Numbered from the stretch's first letter, positions 31,001 to 50,035 are shown. The stretch: 57,500 nucleotides of DNA from Halocaridina rubra (GCA_037179515.1 JAXCGZ010007678.1:65001-122500); one strand, 5' to 3'. Notes: a model not told the origin generated them from the letters alone. Made by a program: numbers and translations.

Positions 31001-32403
31001 TAGAAAAGCAAACGAAAAGCGGAAAACTCTGCGGAAGGACTCCAGCTCACGGAGGCCAATGCGAAAAGTGGCTATAAAGAAGATGACCATCAAAGAAAAC
31101 AAGGAACTTCTGGCTCTGAAGGTAATGTATAAATTTTTTCCTTCTTCTTGTTCCGTATGTGCAGGACAAGAAGCCTTCTCAACTCATGAATTCCTATGTC
31201 TGAACTATTAGAAGGGAAGTAAAATAGTGAGGAAAATACTACTGAGAACACTAACCATAGACAAGAAACCTGTGAAAAAGCTAAAAATCTAAAACTCTGC
31301 CTGATGACAGAACATATTTCATGATAGATTTTCTTCTTAAAAAAAAAAAAAAAAAAAACTGGCTGGAAAGGTAGTGGTTTTTTTTTATAAAGACTGAAGG
31401 CAATGGGTATTTTTTTGTCTTAAAGAAAAAGATTAGCTGTGAAGTTCATGAGAGCTTTATCTCTTCTCGAAGAAAATAAGACTTTAGCATTGATGAGTGA
31501 CCAATCACAAAACTGTTGGATGTTTTATATAGGATTTCATATCCTCTTGTTTACAAAATGAAACAGAAATTCTTCTCCCAATAGATGAATACATGTCAAG
31601 GGCTGAAATTCTTTTAGGAAAAGATGGAGACCTGTCGAGCTGAAATTCTTCTACAATAAATGAAGACAAATAAGGCTGAAATTTTCGGTGACGGTATGAG
31701 TTTGATCCCGAATGCATCTAACAAGACAAAATTACTTGGGACTTTACTTAAAGAAATGTCACGGAAAAGCTCCCCCATAGACTAATTAATGTCTGTAAAG
31801 GCCTTAACCTGACAAGTTCTTTATGTATTACAGCCAATGGTTAACTGGAAGCTAAAGAGACAGTCCATCTATTATTGCCTATGAAATTCCTCCAATACTA
31901 ATATCTGTAAAACATTCACCATTTGTTAAAGTACTTTCATGTAAATTGCGTGTTTGAGAGAAACCAATAAATTGTTGTATACTATTTTATGTCAATATTA
32001 ATCCCCATTGGAGTGGGGGTAGATACATACATCTTGGAGCTAGGGATTTAAGGCTGGATACTCTCCCTAATGCCCCGCAGAGGACTCAAACGTGGGTTTG
32101 TCATTTCTCAATATGGCATAACGACATATAAAATCTCTAATATTCCCCCTACCCAAACAGGTCACAAAACCGGCTGATGGCATTGAATCTCCGAGTTCTA
32201 GGACAGACAGCACTCAGTCGTCGTCTGATTCATCCGAAGAGATGATGTCAGACAAGAAACCCTGGTCACCTTGTGCCATCTTGTCCCAGATACGGCAAGT
32301 TCATGAATGTTTGACGCCTCCGAGAATGTGGCACTCAAGAAAAAGACCGAAATTACCTGACATCGATGATGACGATATCAAGAAGAAAGTAAAAATGTCA
32401 TAA
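24931..32403 (+). CDS. Rho guanine-nucleotide exchange factor with DH and PH domains (spliced)
   Basis: I reconstruct eight exons: 24931-25035, 26542-26763, 27711-27897, 28162-28325, 29042-29151, 29818-29932, 30915-31121 and 32161-32403. All junctions are GT/AG with matching phases, giving 450 codons and a stop. The product should activate Rho-family GTPases by GDP release. Residues about 10-195 form the DH domain (KKIIEEMVSSEEAYLKQL, FLQLAPFLKVYSSYAKNY, LITPIQRVPRYRLLLGQLLK). Residues about 215-330 form the PH domain (GRLLIREGILQK, PRLFFLFTDILMYTK, EWVKDINEAI). The tail is serine-rich and basic, with no FYVE or SH3 domain. The single DH-PH layout and PH sequence recall vertebrate ARHGEF39; an FGD-like protein without FYVE is an alternative. 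Translation could start at the ATG at 24949 or in an upstream exon. Confidence 0.88.
25090..25305 (-). pseudogene. Jockey-like LINE 3'UTR fragment in RhoGEF intron 1
   Basis: Reverse-oriented match to the end of the LINE at 56640-57262: GTGACACCGGGACAGGC, TTGTCGGGCC, GGGCACCAAGAAAA, AGGACAAGGCAGAATTAAGAG. Confidence 0.75.
25858..26025 (+). mobile_element. tRNA-derived SINE (family S1) in RhoGEF intron 1
   Basis: The head GATCAGTGGTAGAGCATG and GTTTGAGCCCACTGCGGGGC are followed by AGGAAGGGTATTGAACC and a tail with CTCATTTGATTGGGGAT. Confidence 0.7.
26327..26435 (+). repeat. Tandem duplicate of RhoGEF exon 2 acceptor region
   Basis: This block repeats the next one at 26449-26562: CTTTTATTAGAGAC, CTTTAACTTTTGTCATTAC and TTCATCAAACC occur in both. 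Here the acceptor AG is changed to AA (CATTACAATATTTC), so only the downstream copy can splice. Confidence 0.75.
26542..26763 (+). CDS. RhoGEF exon 2 (DH)
   Basis: 222 nt, phase 0 to 0, between TGTCATTACAG and GTGAGT. It encodes YFIKPSLEKELF through YAKNYQQAINLLV, the central DH helices. Both its acceptor and donor regions have nearby tandem duplicates. Confidence 0.9.
26841..26916 (+). repeat. Tandem duplicate of RhoGEF exon 2 donor region
   Basis: The segment TTTTAGTGGTGAGTTGATTC at the exon 2 donor (from 26757) recurs 88 bp downstream with an intact GTGAGT. The similarity continues through the AT-rich part to TTATTATxxTCAGG. Confidence 0.75.
27283..27440 (+). repeat. Hairpin-tailed repeat (family X), copy in RhoGEF intron 2
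   Basis: Shares, in order, TTACCCACTCACCCTGTGGATGACC, AGCAGGGTGATG, GAGCTAAG...GGACTGA, CTGGTGAATGTGTGTG and a decayed tail with those at 27485, 29225 and 29975. Confidence 0.65.
27485..27660 (+). repeat. Hairpin-tailed repeat (family X), second copy in RhoGEF intron 2
   Basis: Follows the first copy directly in the same orientation. It has AGTGGATGACCCAAGCAAGG, GGTGAATGTGTGTGC, GACTTGGTCACCCCTC and AGCCATTGTATGTGTATG. Confidence 0.65.
27711..27897 (+). CDS. RhoGEF exon 3 (DH core)
   Basis: 187 nt, phase 0 to 1, between CAACTTTGCAG and GTGAGT. It encodes the most conserved DH segment, SLLITPIQRVPRYRLLLGQL, followed by LKHTSDDHPDY. Confidence 0.92.
27935..28045 (-). mobile_element. tRNA-derived SINE (family S1), partial
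   Basis: Minus-oriented tail: TTAATCCCCATAATGG, GGTTGGAGCTGGGAGATTAA, TTTCCTAATGTCCCGTGGTG, then GGGCTTGAACC. Confidence 0.65.
28162..28325 (+). CDS. RhoGEF exon 4 (DH end, PH start)
   Basis: 164 nt, phase 1 to 0, between TCATTTGCAG and GTATTT. It encodes the last DH helix (ANQAVDEVASHIEDSIKK) and the first PH strand (GRLLIREGILQK). Confidence 0.9.
28786..28925 (-). mobile_element. tRNA-derived SINE (family S1)
   Basis: Minus-oriented copy with ATTTGAGTGAGGGTGGACAC, GGTTGGAACTGGGGAATTGA and AATGCCCTGCAGTGGGC, and a tRNA-like head complement near 28900-28925. Confidence 0.65.
28878..29031 (+). repeat. 77-bp tandem duplication upstream of RhoGEF exon 5
   Basis: Two tandem copies (28878-28954 and 28955-29031) of a segment with TTCACTTCC..AGTTGAG, AACCACT and TTCTTACGT. 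The unit derives from the head of the preceding SINE plus unique DNA, and the second copy ends at the exon 5 polypyrimidine tract. Confidence 0.7.
29042..29151 (+). CDS. RhoGEF exon 5 (PH)
   Basis: 110 nt, phase 0 to 2, between TTTATTTGCAG and GTATAT. It encodes VSRTGKNSQPRLFFLFTDIL and the strand after it. Confidence 0.9.
29225..29395 (+). repeat. Hairpin-tailed repeat (family X), copy in RhoGEF intron 5
   Basis: Shares ACCCTGTGGTTGACCCAAGC, AGGGTGATGGGG, CTGGTGAATGTATG, TTTGACTCGGCCACCTCC and TTTACAAAGGGGATTACAG. Confidence 0.65.
29440..29760 (-). pseudogene. RTE-type LINE C-terminus and 3' end
   Basis: The minus strand reads VQLRWFGHVLKWDEGYVGIW, then RRGRGRPKRRSMEVV. This is the characteristic C-terminal block of RTE-clade ORF2 proteins. 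A short 3'UTR with the complement of CTTCTCCCATCAGGAGTGGC follows. A related fragment is at 33120-33480. Only the last 70 or so codons survive. Confidence 0.75.
29818..29932 (+). CDS. RhoGEF exon 6 (PH)
   Basis: 115 nt, phase 2 to 0, between CTTCAACAG and GTATGT. It encodes SFSEISDVYKSRSLECCCLL, then PVRHCSVTSVFSSEGGLFR. Confidence 0.85.
29965..30141 (+). repeat. Hairpin-tailed repeat (family X), copy in RhoGEF intron 6
   Basis: Contains GCGGATGACCCAAGCAGGAT, GTGAATGGGTGTTC, TTTGGCTTGGCCACCTCC, TTACAAGGG and a terminal TATAGATAGATAG. It lies between exon 6 and a partial duplicate of exon 6. Confidence 0.65.
30142..30210 (+). pseudogene. Partial duplicate of RhoGEF exon 6 and its donor
   Basis: The last 60 bp or so of exon 6 and its donor (29876-29940) recur here: TCAGTTTTCAGCAGTGAAG is identical and the donor GGGTATGTT is kept. 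In the exon frame the copy has a TGA early on, so it is not a clean alternative exon. Confidence 0.75.
30410..30560 (+). mobile_element. tRNA-derived SINE (family S1) in RhoGEF intron 6
   Basis: Head with GCACTAGTTAGAGTGCTCG, B-box-like TGTTCGAGCCCACTGCGG, then a tail with AGTCAATCCAATTTAAATGG. Confidence 0.65.
30915..31121 (+). CDS. RhoGEF exon 7 (PH C-terminal helix)
   Basis: 207 nt, phase 0 to 0, between ATTTCTTACAG and GTAATG. It encodes LKCKTEDMLLFSS, the PH C-terminal helix EWVKDINEAIRKAN, and a basic segment rich in K and R. Confidence 0.88.
31560..31690. repeat. Diverged 36-39 bp tandem repeat in RhoGEF intron 7
   Basis: GAAATTCTT/GAAATT starts recur at 31566, 31605, 31642 and 31678, each followed by similar ATGAA/GATGGAGAC text and ending GGCT/AGCT. 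Confidence 0.6.
31996..32125 (-). mobile_element. tRNA-derived SINE (family S1) in RhoGEF intron 7
   Basis: Minus-oriented: TAATCCCCATTGGAGTGGGG, CTTGGAGCTAGGGATTTAAG, CCTAATGCCCCGCAG, then CTCAAACGTGGG. Confidence 0.7.
32161..32403 (+). CDS. RhoGEF last exon
   Basis: 243 nt from the acceptor CTACCCAAACAG to the stop TAA at 32401. It encodes a serine-rich stretch (SSRTDSTQSSSDSSEE) and a basic tail. Low-complexity phospho-type sequence is typical of a regulatory tail, but no domain is recognised. Confidence 0.82.
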   Translation, partial: VTKPADGIESPSSRTDSTQSSSDSSEEMMSDKKPWSPCAILSQIRQVHECLTPPRMWHSRKRPKLPDIDDDDIKKKVKMS

Positions 32404-32942
32404 CAACGGCATGACGGGGAGTAACGAAATAATTTACTAGAGATTCCTCAATAATAACTTTCGTATAGGATTCAGCATTTTTCCCAGTGCATGAGTATTT
32501 GCGTGTGTGTCTATTTTTTACTGTTGTATTTTTCATTTTTTATATAATCCTTGCCCCCCTCAGATAATCATAGGTCTAGTCTCGTCCAGAAATACTAACA
32601 AAGCAGTTTCTTGGACCATTTGTACAGCAGAATCTCTTAACTGGATAGTATCTTCATGTCGCTTATTTTATTTTTCACTGAAGATCATTGTCAAATTTAA
32701 ATATACAGTGTTTACATGTCTGAAAGGAAGTTTTAGCTTTTAGCTGAGTAAGTAAATATCACATAGCCAAGAAGGATATAATCACTCTCCAACTAATAAT
32801 GAATATAACGGACCTGTATAATTTACAATGGTTTTCTCTGAACATTGTGTAAAACAGGAATATTAATTTTTAGCCCCATGTATGATTCTACTTTTAATGA
32901 TTTTATTCGATGAACACCGAAGTTTATAATGTGTCGAAGTTA

Positions 32943-32992
32943 GTCCCCATCTGAATGGGGTGGACGCACATGTTGGGAAATTTTTCTGATGC
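32943..32992 (-). mobile_element. tRNA-derived SINE (family S1), fragment
   Basis: Only the tail AGTCCCCATCTGAATGGGGT and GACGCACATGTTGGG remains. Confidence 0.5.
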
Positions 32993-33119
32993 CCCCTTTT
33001 ATATTACCTGAAGAGAGAATGTAACAATGGACCAGAGATAGAGTATTGCTTCAATTTTGGGGGAAATTTTTCTCCCGCTTCTCTAATGCCTTCTCCCAAA
33101 GTCTTGTTGGAATGGTCAC

Positions 33120-33480
33120 ACAATCATTGTCATCATCATCAAATCTCTCAGCTTCTCCCGTTAATGGCCATCACATTAGATCAATTGCTCCATATTGCCC
33201 TATCCCCTGTGTCCTCCTCTGATACTTCACACACCCTCATGTACTCACTCACTACATCATAAACCTCCTTACTGGCTTACCTCTCCCGTTCCTGCCTAGC
33301 AGCTCCATCCTCATCATCCTTCTCCCAACATACATACCTTCATCCTTCCTCAACACATACCTAAACCATCTCAGTTTTGCCTCTCCTTATTGCCTTATCA
33401 CCTATGTCTTCCTTCACCACATCCATAAACTTCCTCTTCTAGACAACTTCTCCACCTCCTGTCTGGTAGCTCCGGCCTCA
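33120..33480 (-). pseudogene. Decayed RTE-type LINE 3' fragments
   Basis: The reverse strand retains the order seen at 29440-29760: complement of CTTCTCCCGTTAATGGCC, CTCCATCCTCATCATCC and ACCTAAACCATCTCAG. There seem to be one and a half copies. No frame survives. Confidence 0.6.
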
Positions 33481-33924
33481 ATACAAGAATAAAATAAAAA
33501 TAACAGTTCTTCACATACAGATTGTAAAGATTATCTCTCAAAAGTTAAGATAAATAATGGAATAATGTCCATGTGTTTTTTTTAATTTACGGATAATTTC
33601 TGACAAATTATCCCAGCTGTAATAAATGCTCTTAGTTATATGGTACAACAGATGGTAGCTTTTAGTTATATGGTAAAATACATCCTAGTTATTAGTTATG
33701 CAATGTGGTAGATGCTGTTTATATGCTGGCTATGTGAAAATGATAAAAAAGACAGCAATATAAAAATATATAAAATAAATAGAAAATTTAGATGGTGAAA
33801 GTGTGGTATGTAAAAGATGATAAGATCCGGATGCATAACTAAGATTGTATGAAATAAAGCTTATATTAAATAACTTGCTTGAAGCAAAACACTGTAACAT
33901 TAATGCACTGTTTTATACATCACA

Positions 33925-34072
33925 ATTAGTCTCCATTTTAATAGCGGTGGACACTGACACGCTGGAGCTGGGGAATAAGGCTGGATGCCCCTCCGAACAA
34001 CCTGCACTGGGATTGAATCTACATCAGTCACTTTCCCACTCACGCACTCTACCACTGAGCTGCCGTGCCCCC
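33925..34072 (-). mobile_element. tRNA-derived SINE (family S1)
   Basis: A nearly full minus-oriented copy: GGTGGACACTGACACGCTGG, AGCTGGGGAATAAGGCTGG, then a head complement CTCTACCACTGAGCTGC. Confidence 0.75.
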
Positions 34073-34124
34073 CCAAAAAAAATATGTCTTAAGATAACAT
34101 TAAATAATCCTCTGTTTTATTGCT

Positions 34125-34245
34125 TTAAGCAGGCAACCAATTGGTTAGAATACTCGACTCAGGACTTGACAGACCCACAATGTTAGAAACGACATCCAGT
34201 CTTACTTCCCAAGTCACACTCTGTCTGTGTCCACCTCTACATAAG
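34125..34245 (+). mobile_element. tRNA-derived SINE (family S1), degraded
   Basis: Plus-oriented: AATTGGTTAGAATACTCGAC, GACATCCAGTCTTACTTCCC, CTGTCTGTGTCCACCTC. Confidence 0.55.
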
Positions 34246-34945
34246 GAACTATTAGTAAAATAGAAAGCAAGACTTACTTTGCTTTTTTTAAGTACTTTAT
34301 ATATAATATATCTATAATCCACTGCCAGGTTATATTCTCTCCTCACGCCTTTAAGGTGTTGTAAATAGGAAACATTTTACTTTTAAGGTAAACAAAAAGT
34401 CACAGTTTTTATTTTTTTTATTTTTCCCCCCATCTTAATGTGGGATTATATCTCCTAAATTTCACTGGTATTAAATGTAAATATCACATGGCAGGGCCTC
34501 CGTGAGGTAATCCATCACCCAGAAGGGTTAAAGATAAAAAAAATTAACTGTGATTTTGATCCATCCTTCGTAATCTCGCCATAGGATAAGGTATATTCAC
34601 TCTCGATGTAATATTTAATTAAAAAAAATATCAAGACAGCACAGCCATGTATCAGCATTATATTTTATTAAAAATAAATAGATTAAAATGATCAAAGATA
34701 TTAATTATCAAATTTCAAATCCAATAGGATTTACCACTTCAGTTATTGGATAATGCCATACTATTAACTTATTTTGTCCTTATTATTATAATTATAATAA
34801 TGCGCCTTTGTACTCTGAATATGTACCTCTCTCCCGACCAGCCAGTGTCCTGTGCACACGTATTTGCTGTGATCCAGACATGCCTCAGCTACTCCTCTTG
34901 GGTCATCACATCATTGAAAGTAAATATAATTTTATTATCAGATGT

Positions 34946-44079
<9,134 letters not shown>

Positions 44080-44262
44080 TGTTAATTTATTCGTGTCAGT
44101 CCCTCAAGGTTTTGTTTATCATAAGACTTAGTATTCATCAGGAGACTAATTAGAAATAGAATTATCATGGCATTAATCACCACACTAATGATAATATATT
44201 TATCAATGATAATCAAATCAGTCTGTGAGAAGTATTCGACTTTCATGTTGCACCTTTTTTCC

Positions 44263-44267
<5 letters not shown>

Positions 44268-44346
<79 letters not shown>

Positions 44347-44365
44347 TATATATAATATATATATT
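44268..44365. repeat. (AT)n microsatellite
   Basis: An AT array of about 98 bp with irregular AATA steps at its end. Confidence 0.95.
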
Positions 44366-44447
44366 ATGATAAATAAATAACTGCATGGTATCACTATCTC
44401 AATATCACTCCTCCACTACAGCTTTTCCCGCTTATGCAATATCACTA

Positions 44448-44450
<3 letters not shown>

Positions 44451-44513
<63 letters not shown>
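44451..44513. repeat. (AAT)n microsatellite
   Basis: A pure AAT array of about 63 bp. Confidence 0.96.
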
Positions 44514-44520
44514 CTATCTA

Positions 44521-44570
44521 TTTATATACATGAGCCATAATCCCCCTTATATGGGGTGGCTGAATCAAAG
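44521..44570 (-). repeat. Hairpin-tailed repeat (family X) 3' end between AAT arrays
   Basis: ATGAGCCATAATCCCCCTT ATATGGGGTGGCT: a minus-oriented terminal hairpin, again flanked by AAT arrays on both sides, as at 9073. Confidence 0.6.
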
Positions 44571-44599
44571 TAATAATAATAATAATAATAATAATGATC

Positions 44600-44655
<56 letters not shown>
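44571..44655. repeat. (AAT)n microsatellite
   Basis: An AAT array with one GATC interruption near 44596. Confidence 0.96.
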
Positions 44656-44656
<1 letters not shown>

Positions 44657-44859
44657 TTTGTATTATGCATACATACGTCGACACACAATCTATATATATA
44701 CAAATAGTATCCACATATTCTCAAATCTTATGTCATTTATTGTCCATAAGAAGTAGCTACCATTTTCCAGCGATTGAATAAAAATTAACAACTAACTTTT
44801 GATAAATATTTTGACTAGAATAAAAATATTAGTATACTGTGTTATGGTTACATATTTAA

Positions 44860-44861
<2 letters not shown>

Positions 44862-44921
<60 letters not shown>
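44862..44921. repeat. (CT)n microsatellite
   Basis: A pure CT array of about 60 bp. Confidence 0.97.
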
Positions 44922-44924
<3 letters not shown>

Positions 44925-44939
44925 CATGCTACATTTTTC

Positions 44940-45115
44940 CTCCTTCCTCTGGGGTGGGGAGGAGCAAGAACAACTCCTCCGTGTGCCGTAAAAGTCGACT
45001 AAATGGGGCGTGGCGAGGGAACTGGACCATCTTCCTTTATACTTTCCTTTTACAAAGAGTCAAGGTTTTGCTTTAACTCGGCCATCCTCCTTATAAGGGG
45101 GATTATAGCTTTTAC
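44940..45115 (+). repeat. Hairpin-tailed repeat (family X)
   Basis: Contains CGTAAAAGTCGACTAAATGG, GGCGAGGGAACTGGACC, GCTTTAACTCGGCCATCC and TCCTTATAAGGGGGATTATA, the same order as at 47045-47200. Confidence 0.65.
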
Positions 45116-45540
45116 AAACAAAATTAATTATCGTGAATTCGAATGAACCAGAGCAGACAATAACATACATGGTCTCCCTGCCTTGGTGGTCATTCACCTA
45201 CTGACCGCACTTCGTCCCTTACGGCAAAGAACGCCCCTAAAATTCTCATAGGCGTTACAACAAACAAACAAACATTTATTTCCTTTTTTTATACAATGGC
45301 TATTTTCTTTTATTTTTAGTTCATAATTTCGAATAAGGTTGGAGTGCGGATACGACCCTAAGTGATACTATTTCTTCTGGTCGATTTTAAGAATTTTAGA
45401 CTATATACACACATACACGGACATTCAGCAAAAGTTGAACTGTCTAATCGTTACTATACTACCCCGCAATCCTACCCCTTTCATACGCCTGCTACGACAT
45501 GCTGGGAAGAAGAGAGTGGATTTCTTTTTCAAAGAGTGCC

Positions 45541-45638
<98 letters not shown>

Positions 45639-45656
45639 GAAGAAGAAGAAGAAGAA
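45541..45656. repeat. (AAT)n-(AAG)n compound microsatellite
   Basis: About 97 bp of AAT followed directly by about 19 bp of AAG. Confidence 0.97.
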
Positions 45657-45699
45657 ATAAACCCAAATATTCCCTTAATATTAAAGACACAAATATTCA

Positions 45700-47030
45700 A
45701 ATACGTCACTGAGAATTATTAAAAAAAAATGCCTTTGCACTAAACAGAATACACATTGAAAATAACAATTATCTATTTTTTTCCATTTGCCAGAACAAAT
45801 ATTCCGGTAATATTCAGTGGTTCCGACAAGGACGAGGATGCATCTTCCCTCGCCGACTGTCGAAGTAACACTGAAGGTCTTGAGAAGAATAATTAAATGT
45901 TTAACAGAGAGCCGGCAGGACCCGTCCTCTCTCACCAACGGTCAAAGTAAGACTGAGGAAGTGTCTGTGTATTCCTTAAGACCCTTCGAAGAAGAGACTA
46001 GCGGTCATGACACAAAAACAAAAATCAAATAATATAAATAAAACTTGTTCTTCCAGTTTTTTCGGTTCTTTGTACGTTATTTATTTATATATGTATGTAT
46101 TTATTTATTAAACCGGCGGCTTACTTAATGGCACGGTCTGAGGTTAGCAAGGGCATGCAATTGTTGAGGTTAAAATATACTTTACTGTAAATAACGACTA
46201 AAGCTCCTTGTTTTATTCCTATCAGATCTCTGATTCCGTTTCAGTGATGCTTATCCTCCCTTTTCGACTTTAAAATATCTTTTCTAAGGTTTTAGTTTCC
46301 CTTCGACAGAGCTGTAGAAGTGTTTAGGATAATCTGTGACAATATCTCTCTCATATGCGCTGTCTCCCTCTCGCCTTTTACATAAATTATTTCCTGTTCT
46401 TTTATACTTGAGTAAAGAAACTCATATTTTTTTCTGCCTTCTGTATCTATTGCAATGTTTTGCTCTCCTCTCCTCTGCATCTCCACGTTCATGAGTGAAG
46501 CATTATTCTTTGGAATAATTAGTCCCTTTTCAAACAGAGGGTGTACAACAGCGTTGATATAAAGAACGACGGGAGAAATGCTTGCATGTACTGGCTGCGT
46601 TTAGATATTCAAGATTTTATCTGCTATATCAGCTTATCCTTTTCAAGCAGATGTGATGATATATAGACCGGAGGTAGAAATGCTTGCAGGTACTGGTTGT
46701 ATTAAGACATGCATATCTTTATCTGTTGTAGTAGCTTGGTCGGTTAAGGCAGTATGACTTTATTTCCTGAGACGCTAGATCGAATCACCTGATGTTTAAA
46801 AAAAAAAAAAATCCGTGGTACTATTCTCTCTTGTTCCTCACAAATAAATCCATATTTCTCTTGTACATATTTATTTGTTGAAGGTCCCTCTTGTCGATAC
46901 ACGTCCAATAATTATAAATATTTATGTGATCTCTTAATAGTTTAAGTTCTCTCTCATTTCCATCTTGGTTCATTTACTTTCAATTTTAATGTCTTCGATG
47001 AAGTACTCCATCAACAACACAGAATGGTCA
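45700..47030. other. Unassigned sequence
   Basis: No supported gene. A short open stretch at 45817-46032 on the plus strand contains two similar blocks (near 45850 and 45935), probably a local duplication of non-coding DNA. A pair of similar blocks near 46565 and 46670 (AAATGCTTGCA(T/G)GTACTGG) marks another local duplication. Confidence 0.4.
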
Positions 47031-47039
47031 GTTTATACG

Positions 47040-47205
47040 TGAATAAGCCCCTGCGTGTCGCAGGAGTCGATTAAATGGGGCAGAGCTAGGGAACTGGGAA
47101 TCCCCTCCACTGCATTGTCTCCTCCTAAAGAGGCAATGTATTTTGCCTTCACCCAGCCACTCCCCTTATAAGGGGGAAAATGGCTCATGTATATAGATAG
47201 ATAAA
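47040..47205 (+). repeat. Hairpin-tailed repeat (family X) with GATA tail
   Basis: TCGCAGGAGTCGATTAAATG, CTAGGGAACTGGGAA, CCACTCCCCTTATAAGGGGG, AAAATGGCTCATG, then TATAGATAGATAAAG. It is one of the most complete 3' ends. Confidence 0.7.
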
Positions 47206-47880
47206 GATGTGAGTAATAGATCAAATAGTGATGGTTTATCTATTCGCTACGTACATATCGGTATAAAATTCTGTATAAAAAAATCTGAAAATCTTGCCAA
47301 AATAGATAATTCTTTCTGGCGTGGGCCAAAGACTAATTCTTGCGTATATATCTAATTGCATTTAACTAATTTAGATAATGGATTAAAGCGCCGTGTCCGT
47401 AATTCCCCGTCTGCTTCTAAGCATGCCTCGAAATATTCTCAAATTTGTTTGTTTTTATTTTTTTTTCTCACAAAGTAAAGAGAGCTATATATTCAAGTTA
47501 AGACTCCCAAAAGTCATGTACGTATTTCTGATCATTTATTTTTACACATATACATGTGCAAAGACCCCTTTGCATATGTCAGTGTCTTAAGTTCGAATCC
47601 CAACCAGGGGGAAAATATTTATTTATGCTTTCACAAAAATTAATGTTCTTATTTGATCATTTTAGATGTCTCTATTAGCAAGGATTTTAAATAAATGCAT
47701 AAAGAAGCCAAGAGTGTGAGTTGGGAAGAGAAATTAAAACGAACACAGACCTTCATGTAAATGGAATGATTCCCTACCTCAAGCAGTCATGATGAGAGTT
47801 TTTTCCTCTTCTCATATACCTTCGATGATACAGTTGGTAGGGTCTCTACACACGGATTACCTATTTAAGATTCGAATCCC
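47206..47880. other. Unassigned AT-rich sequence
   Basis: No gene or recognised repeat. Confidence 0.5.
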
Positions 47881-47884
47881 ATAC

Positions 47885-47935
47885 ATGGCAAATACTTCCC
47901 CCTTGTAAGGGGGTGTGTGGCTTAGTCAAAGCAAT
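47885..47935 (-). repeat. Hairpin-tailed repeat (family X) 3' fragment
   Basis: TTCCCCCTTGTAAGGGGGTG and GTGGCTTAGTCAAAGCA: the terminal hairpin plus the GACT(C/A)GGCCA segment, minus-oriented. Confidence 0.55.
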
Positions 47936-48060
47936 ATATCTTGACTTTTTGCAGGAAGAAAATAGAGAGGAAAATATTTCTAGTTCCCCCCCGCTCCGCC
48001 TAATTTAGTAATCTTTCACGACACGCAAGGGAACACGGGGGAAGTATTCTAACACCCCTC

Positions 48061-48063
<3 letters not shown>

Positions 48064-48150
<87 letters not shown>
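48064..48150. repeat. (AT)n microsatellite
   Basis: A pure AT array of about 87 bp. Confidence 0.97.
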
Positions 48151-48153
<3 letters not shown>

Positions 48154-48239
48154 CCCATAAATAAAACACAAAGAGAAGCGAAGATGTACTATATATTACG
48201 ACTGGACTCCAGCCCTCCTTGTGTTTTAATTATGGGCCT
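48151..48239. mobile_element. Foldback element between AT and ATT arrays (family D)
   Basis: The first 21 bp (AGGCCCATAAATAAAACACA and one more A) are complementary to the last 21 bp (TTGTGTTTTAATTATGGGCC and one more T), with one or two mismatches. The loop is about 47 bp. It has no coding sequence. Confidence 0.65.
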
Positions 48240-48272
48240 CTTTTTGCTTGACATTATGCTGTCATATGACAG

Positions 48273-48461
<189 letters not shown>

Positions 48462-48502
48462 AAATATCGTAATTCTTTATATCTCCAACAAGCATCATGA
48501 AC

Positions 48503-49536
48503 CACTTACTTAGAAGGAAGGGAACAGAGGGTTAGAGTAAGACACTCAGTGTCTGAATGGAGAAGAGTTAGTAGTGGAGTTCCACAGGGTTCAGTTTTAG
48601 GGCCACTTTTGTTCCTTGTATATGTAAATGACCTACCAGAGTCTGTAAATTCATTCATGAATATGTTTGCAGATGATGCAAAGATTGTGAAGAAAGTAAA
48701 AAAACGAGAACAATGGTAGAGAACTTCAGGAGGATCTAAATAATCTGCATGGGTGATCAGAAAAGTGGCTAATGAAATTCAATACTTCAAAATGTAAGGT
48801 AATGAGAATGGGTACAAGTGCAAGAAGGCCCAAGCTTGACTAATCGGTGGCTGGAGTACAACTTCAAGAGACAGAAAATGAGAGAGATCTAGGAGTAAAC
48901 ATACTGGCAGATTTGTCTCCAGAAATACATATAAATGGCATAGTAAGGGCAGCATATGCATTCTTATCAAATGTAAGGGTAGTCTTCAGGCACATGGACA
49001 AGGAAATGTTGAGAAATATTTATGTAACCTATGTGAGGCCAAAACTCGAATATGCAACCCCCTTTTGGAATCCGCACTTGAAAAAGCACATAGCTAAGCT
49101 TGAAAAAGTTCAAAGACATGCCACGAAACTGGTGCCAGAAATACGCAGTCTCAGTTATGATGAGAGGCTGAGGGAATTAGACTTACCATCACTCGAAGCT
49201 AGAAGAGTGAGGGGGGATATGGTGACAGTCTTTAAATTCCTTCATGGTTATGATAGAGTGGATAGGGATCGATATTTTGATATGGCTGGCTCTAGAACTA
49301 GAGGTCATAGTTTGAAGCTTCGTAAGAAAACTTCTTTGCAGGATGTAAGGAAATACTTTTTCAGTGTAAGAGTAGTTGATAATTGGAATTGGCTAAGCGA
49401 GGAGGTAGTTAATGCTATCTCAATCCATAGTTTTAAGGACAGGTATGATAAGTATGACTAAGTCAAAAATGGAACCGATGAGGAGACGGGAAGATACGAG
49501 CTTTGGGCTCTTTACCGTAAACACAATTAGGTAATC
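48503..49536 (+). pseudogene. 5'-truncated CR1-group LINE
   Basis: Nearly identical to 17560-18592 by eye. It starts inside the reverse transcriptase at TTACTTAGAAGGAAGGG and keeps SGVPQGSVLGPLLF and FADDAK. It carries an extra A near 48705 (7 instead of 6), a TGG to TGA change near 48756 and a TAC to TAA change at about 48842, so the upstream part is dead. From 48847 to 49461 a 204-codon frame is open through the C-terminus. Here the G run at 49211-49216 has six G, preserving the frame lost in the other copy. The 3' end ACACAATTAGGTAATCACAA is intact. Confidence 0.9.
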
Positions 49537-49884
49537 ACAAATATAATAAATAAAAAAAATCAAAATAAGAAATGTTTTTATATTAGTTTCCCATAAAATA
49601 GTTACGTTTTCTTTGCTTGATAGCAAAGAAAACGTAATATTTAAGGGTAACATATATGTATGAAAAATCTTAAAATTTTTACTATATATTTTATGACAAA
49701 CTCCCTCAACATGCTGAGTCTACAAAGTCAGCTAAGAAAATATACTACTAAAATAAACTTCTTACTTGCAAGTGGTTCTGGCTGAGAGACTTTGTACGAG
49801 CCATACGATGGATTTAAATCTGGTACTTGCTTATTGAGGGAGATAGGAAATTTATGTACATTTTATTTTATAAGCAAAGAGAAG

Positions 49885-49965
49885 GCCGCTGCAACTCAGT
49901 AGTAGACTGCACGAGTCAGGAAACGACAGACAAAATTTCGATCCCCACTGAGTAAAATCATTATG
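49885..49965 (+). mobile_element. tRNA-derived SINE (family S1), head only
   Basis: GCAACTCAGTAGTAGACTGC and TTCGATCCCCACTGAG resemble the A and B box regions; the body is absent. Confidence 0.5.
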
Positions 49966-50035
49966 CAAAACACTGAAAAAAATATTTAAAACAAACAAAA
50001 AATTATAATTTTAAATGCAATTATTAACTAGTTAC

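Noticed and set aside
45817..46032. Small 71-residue protein gene
   Set aside because: It contains an internal diverged duplication and no recognisable domain, start context or splice support.
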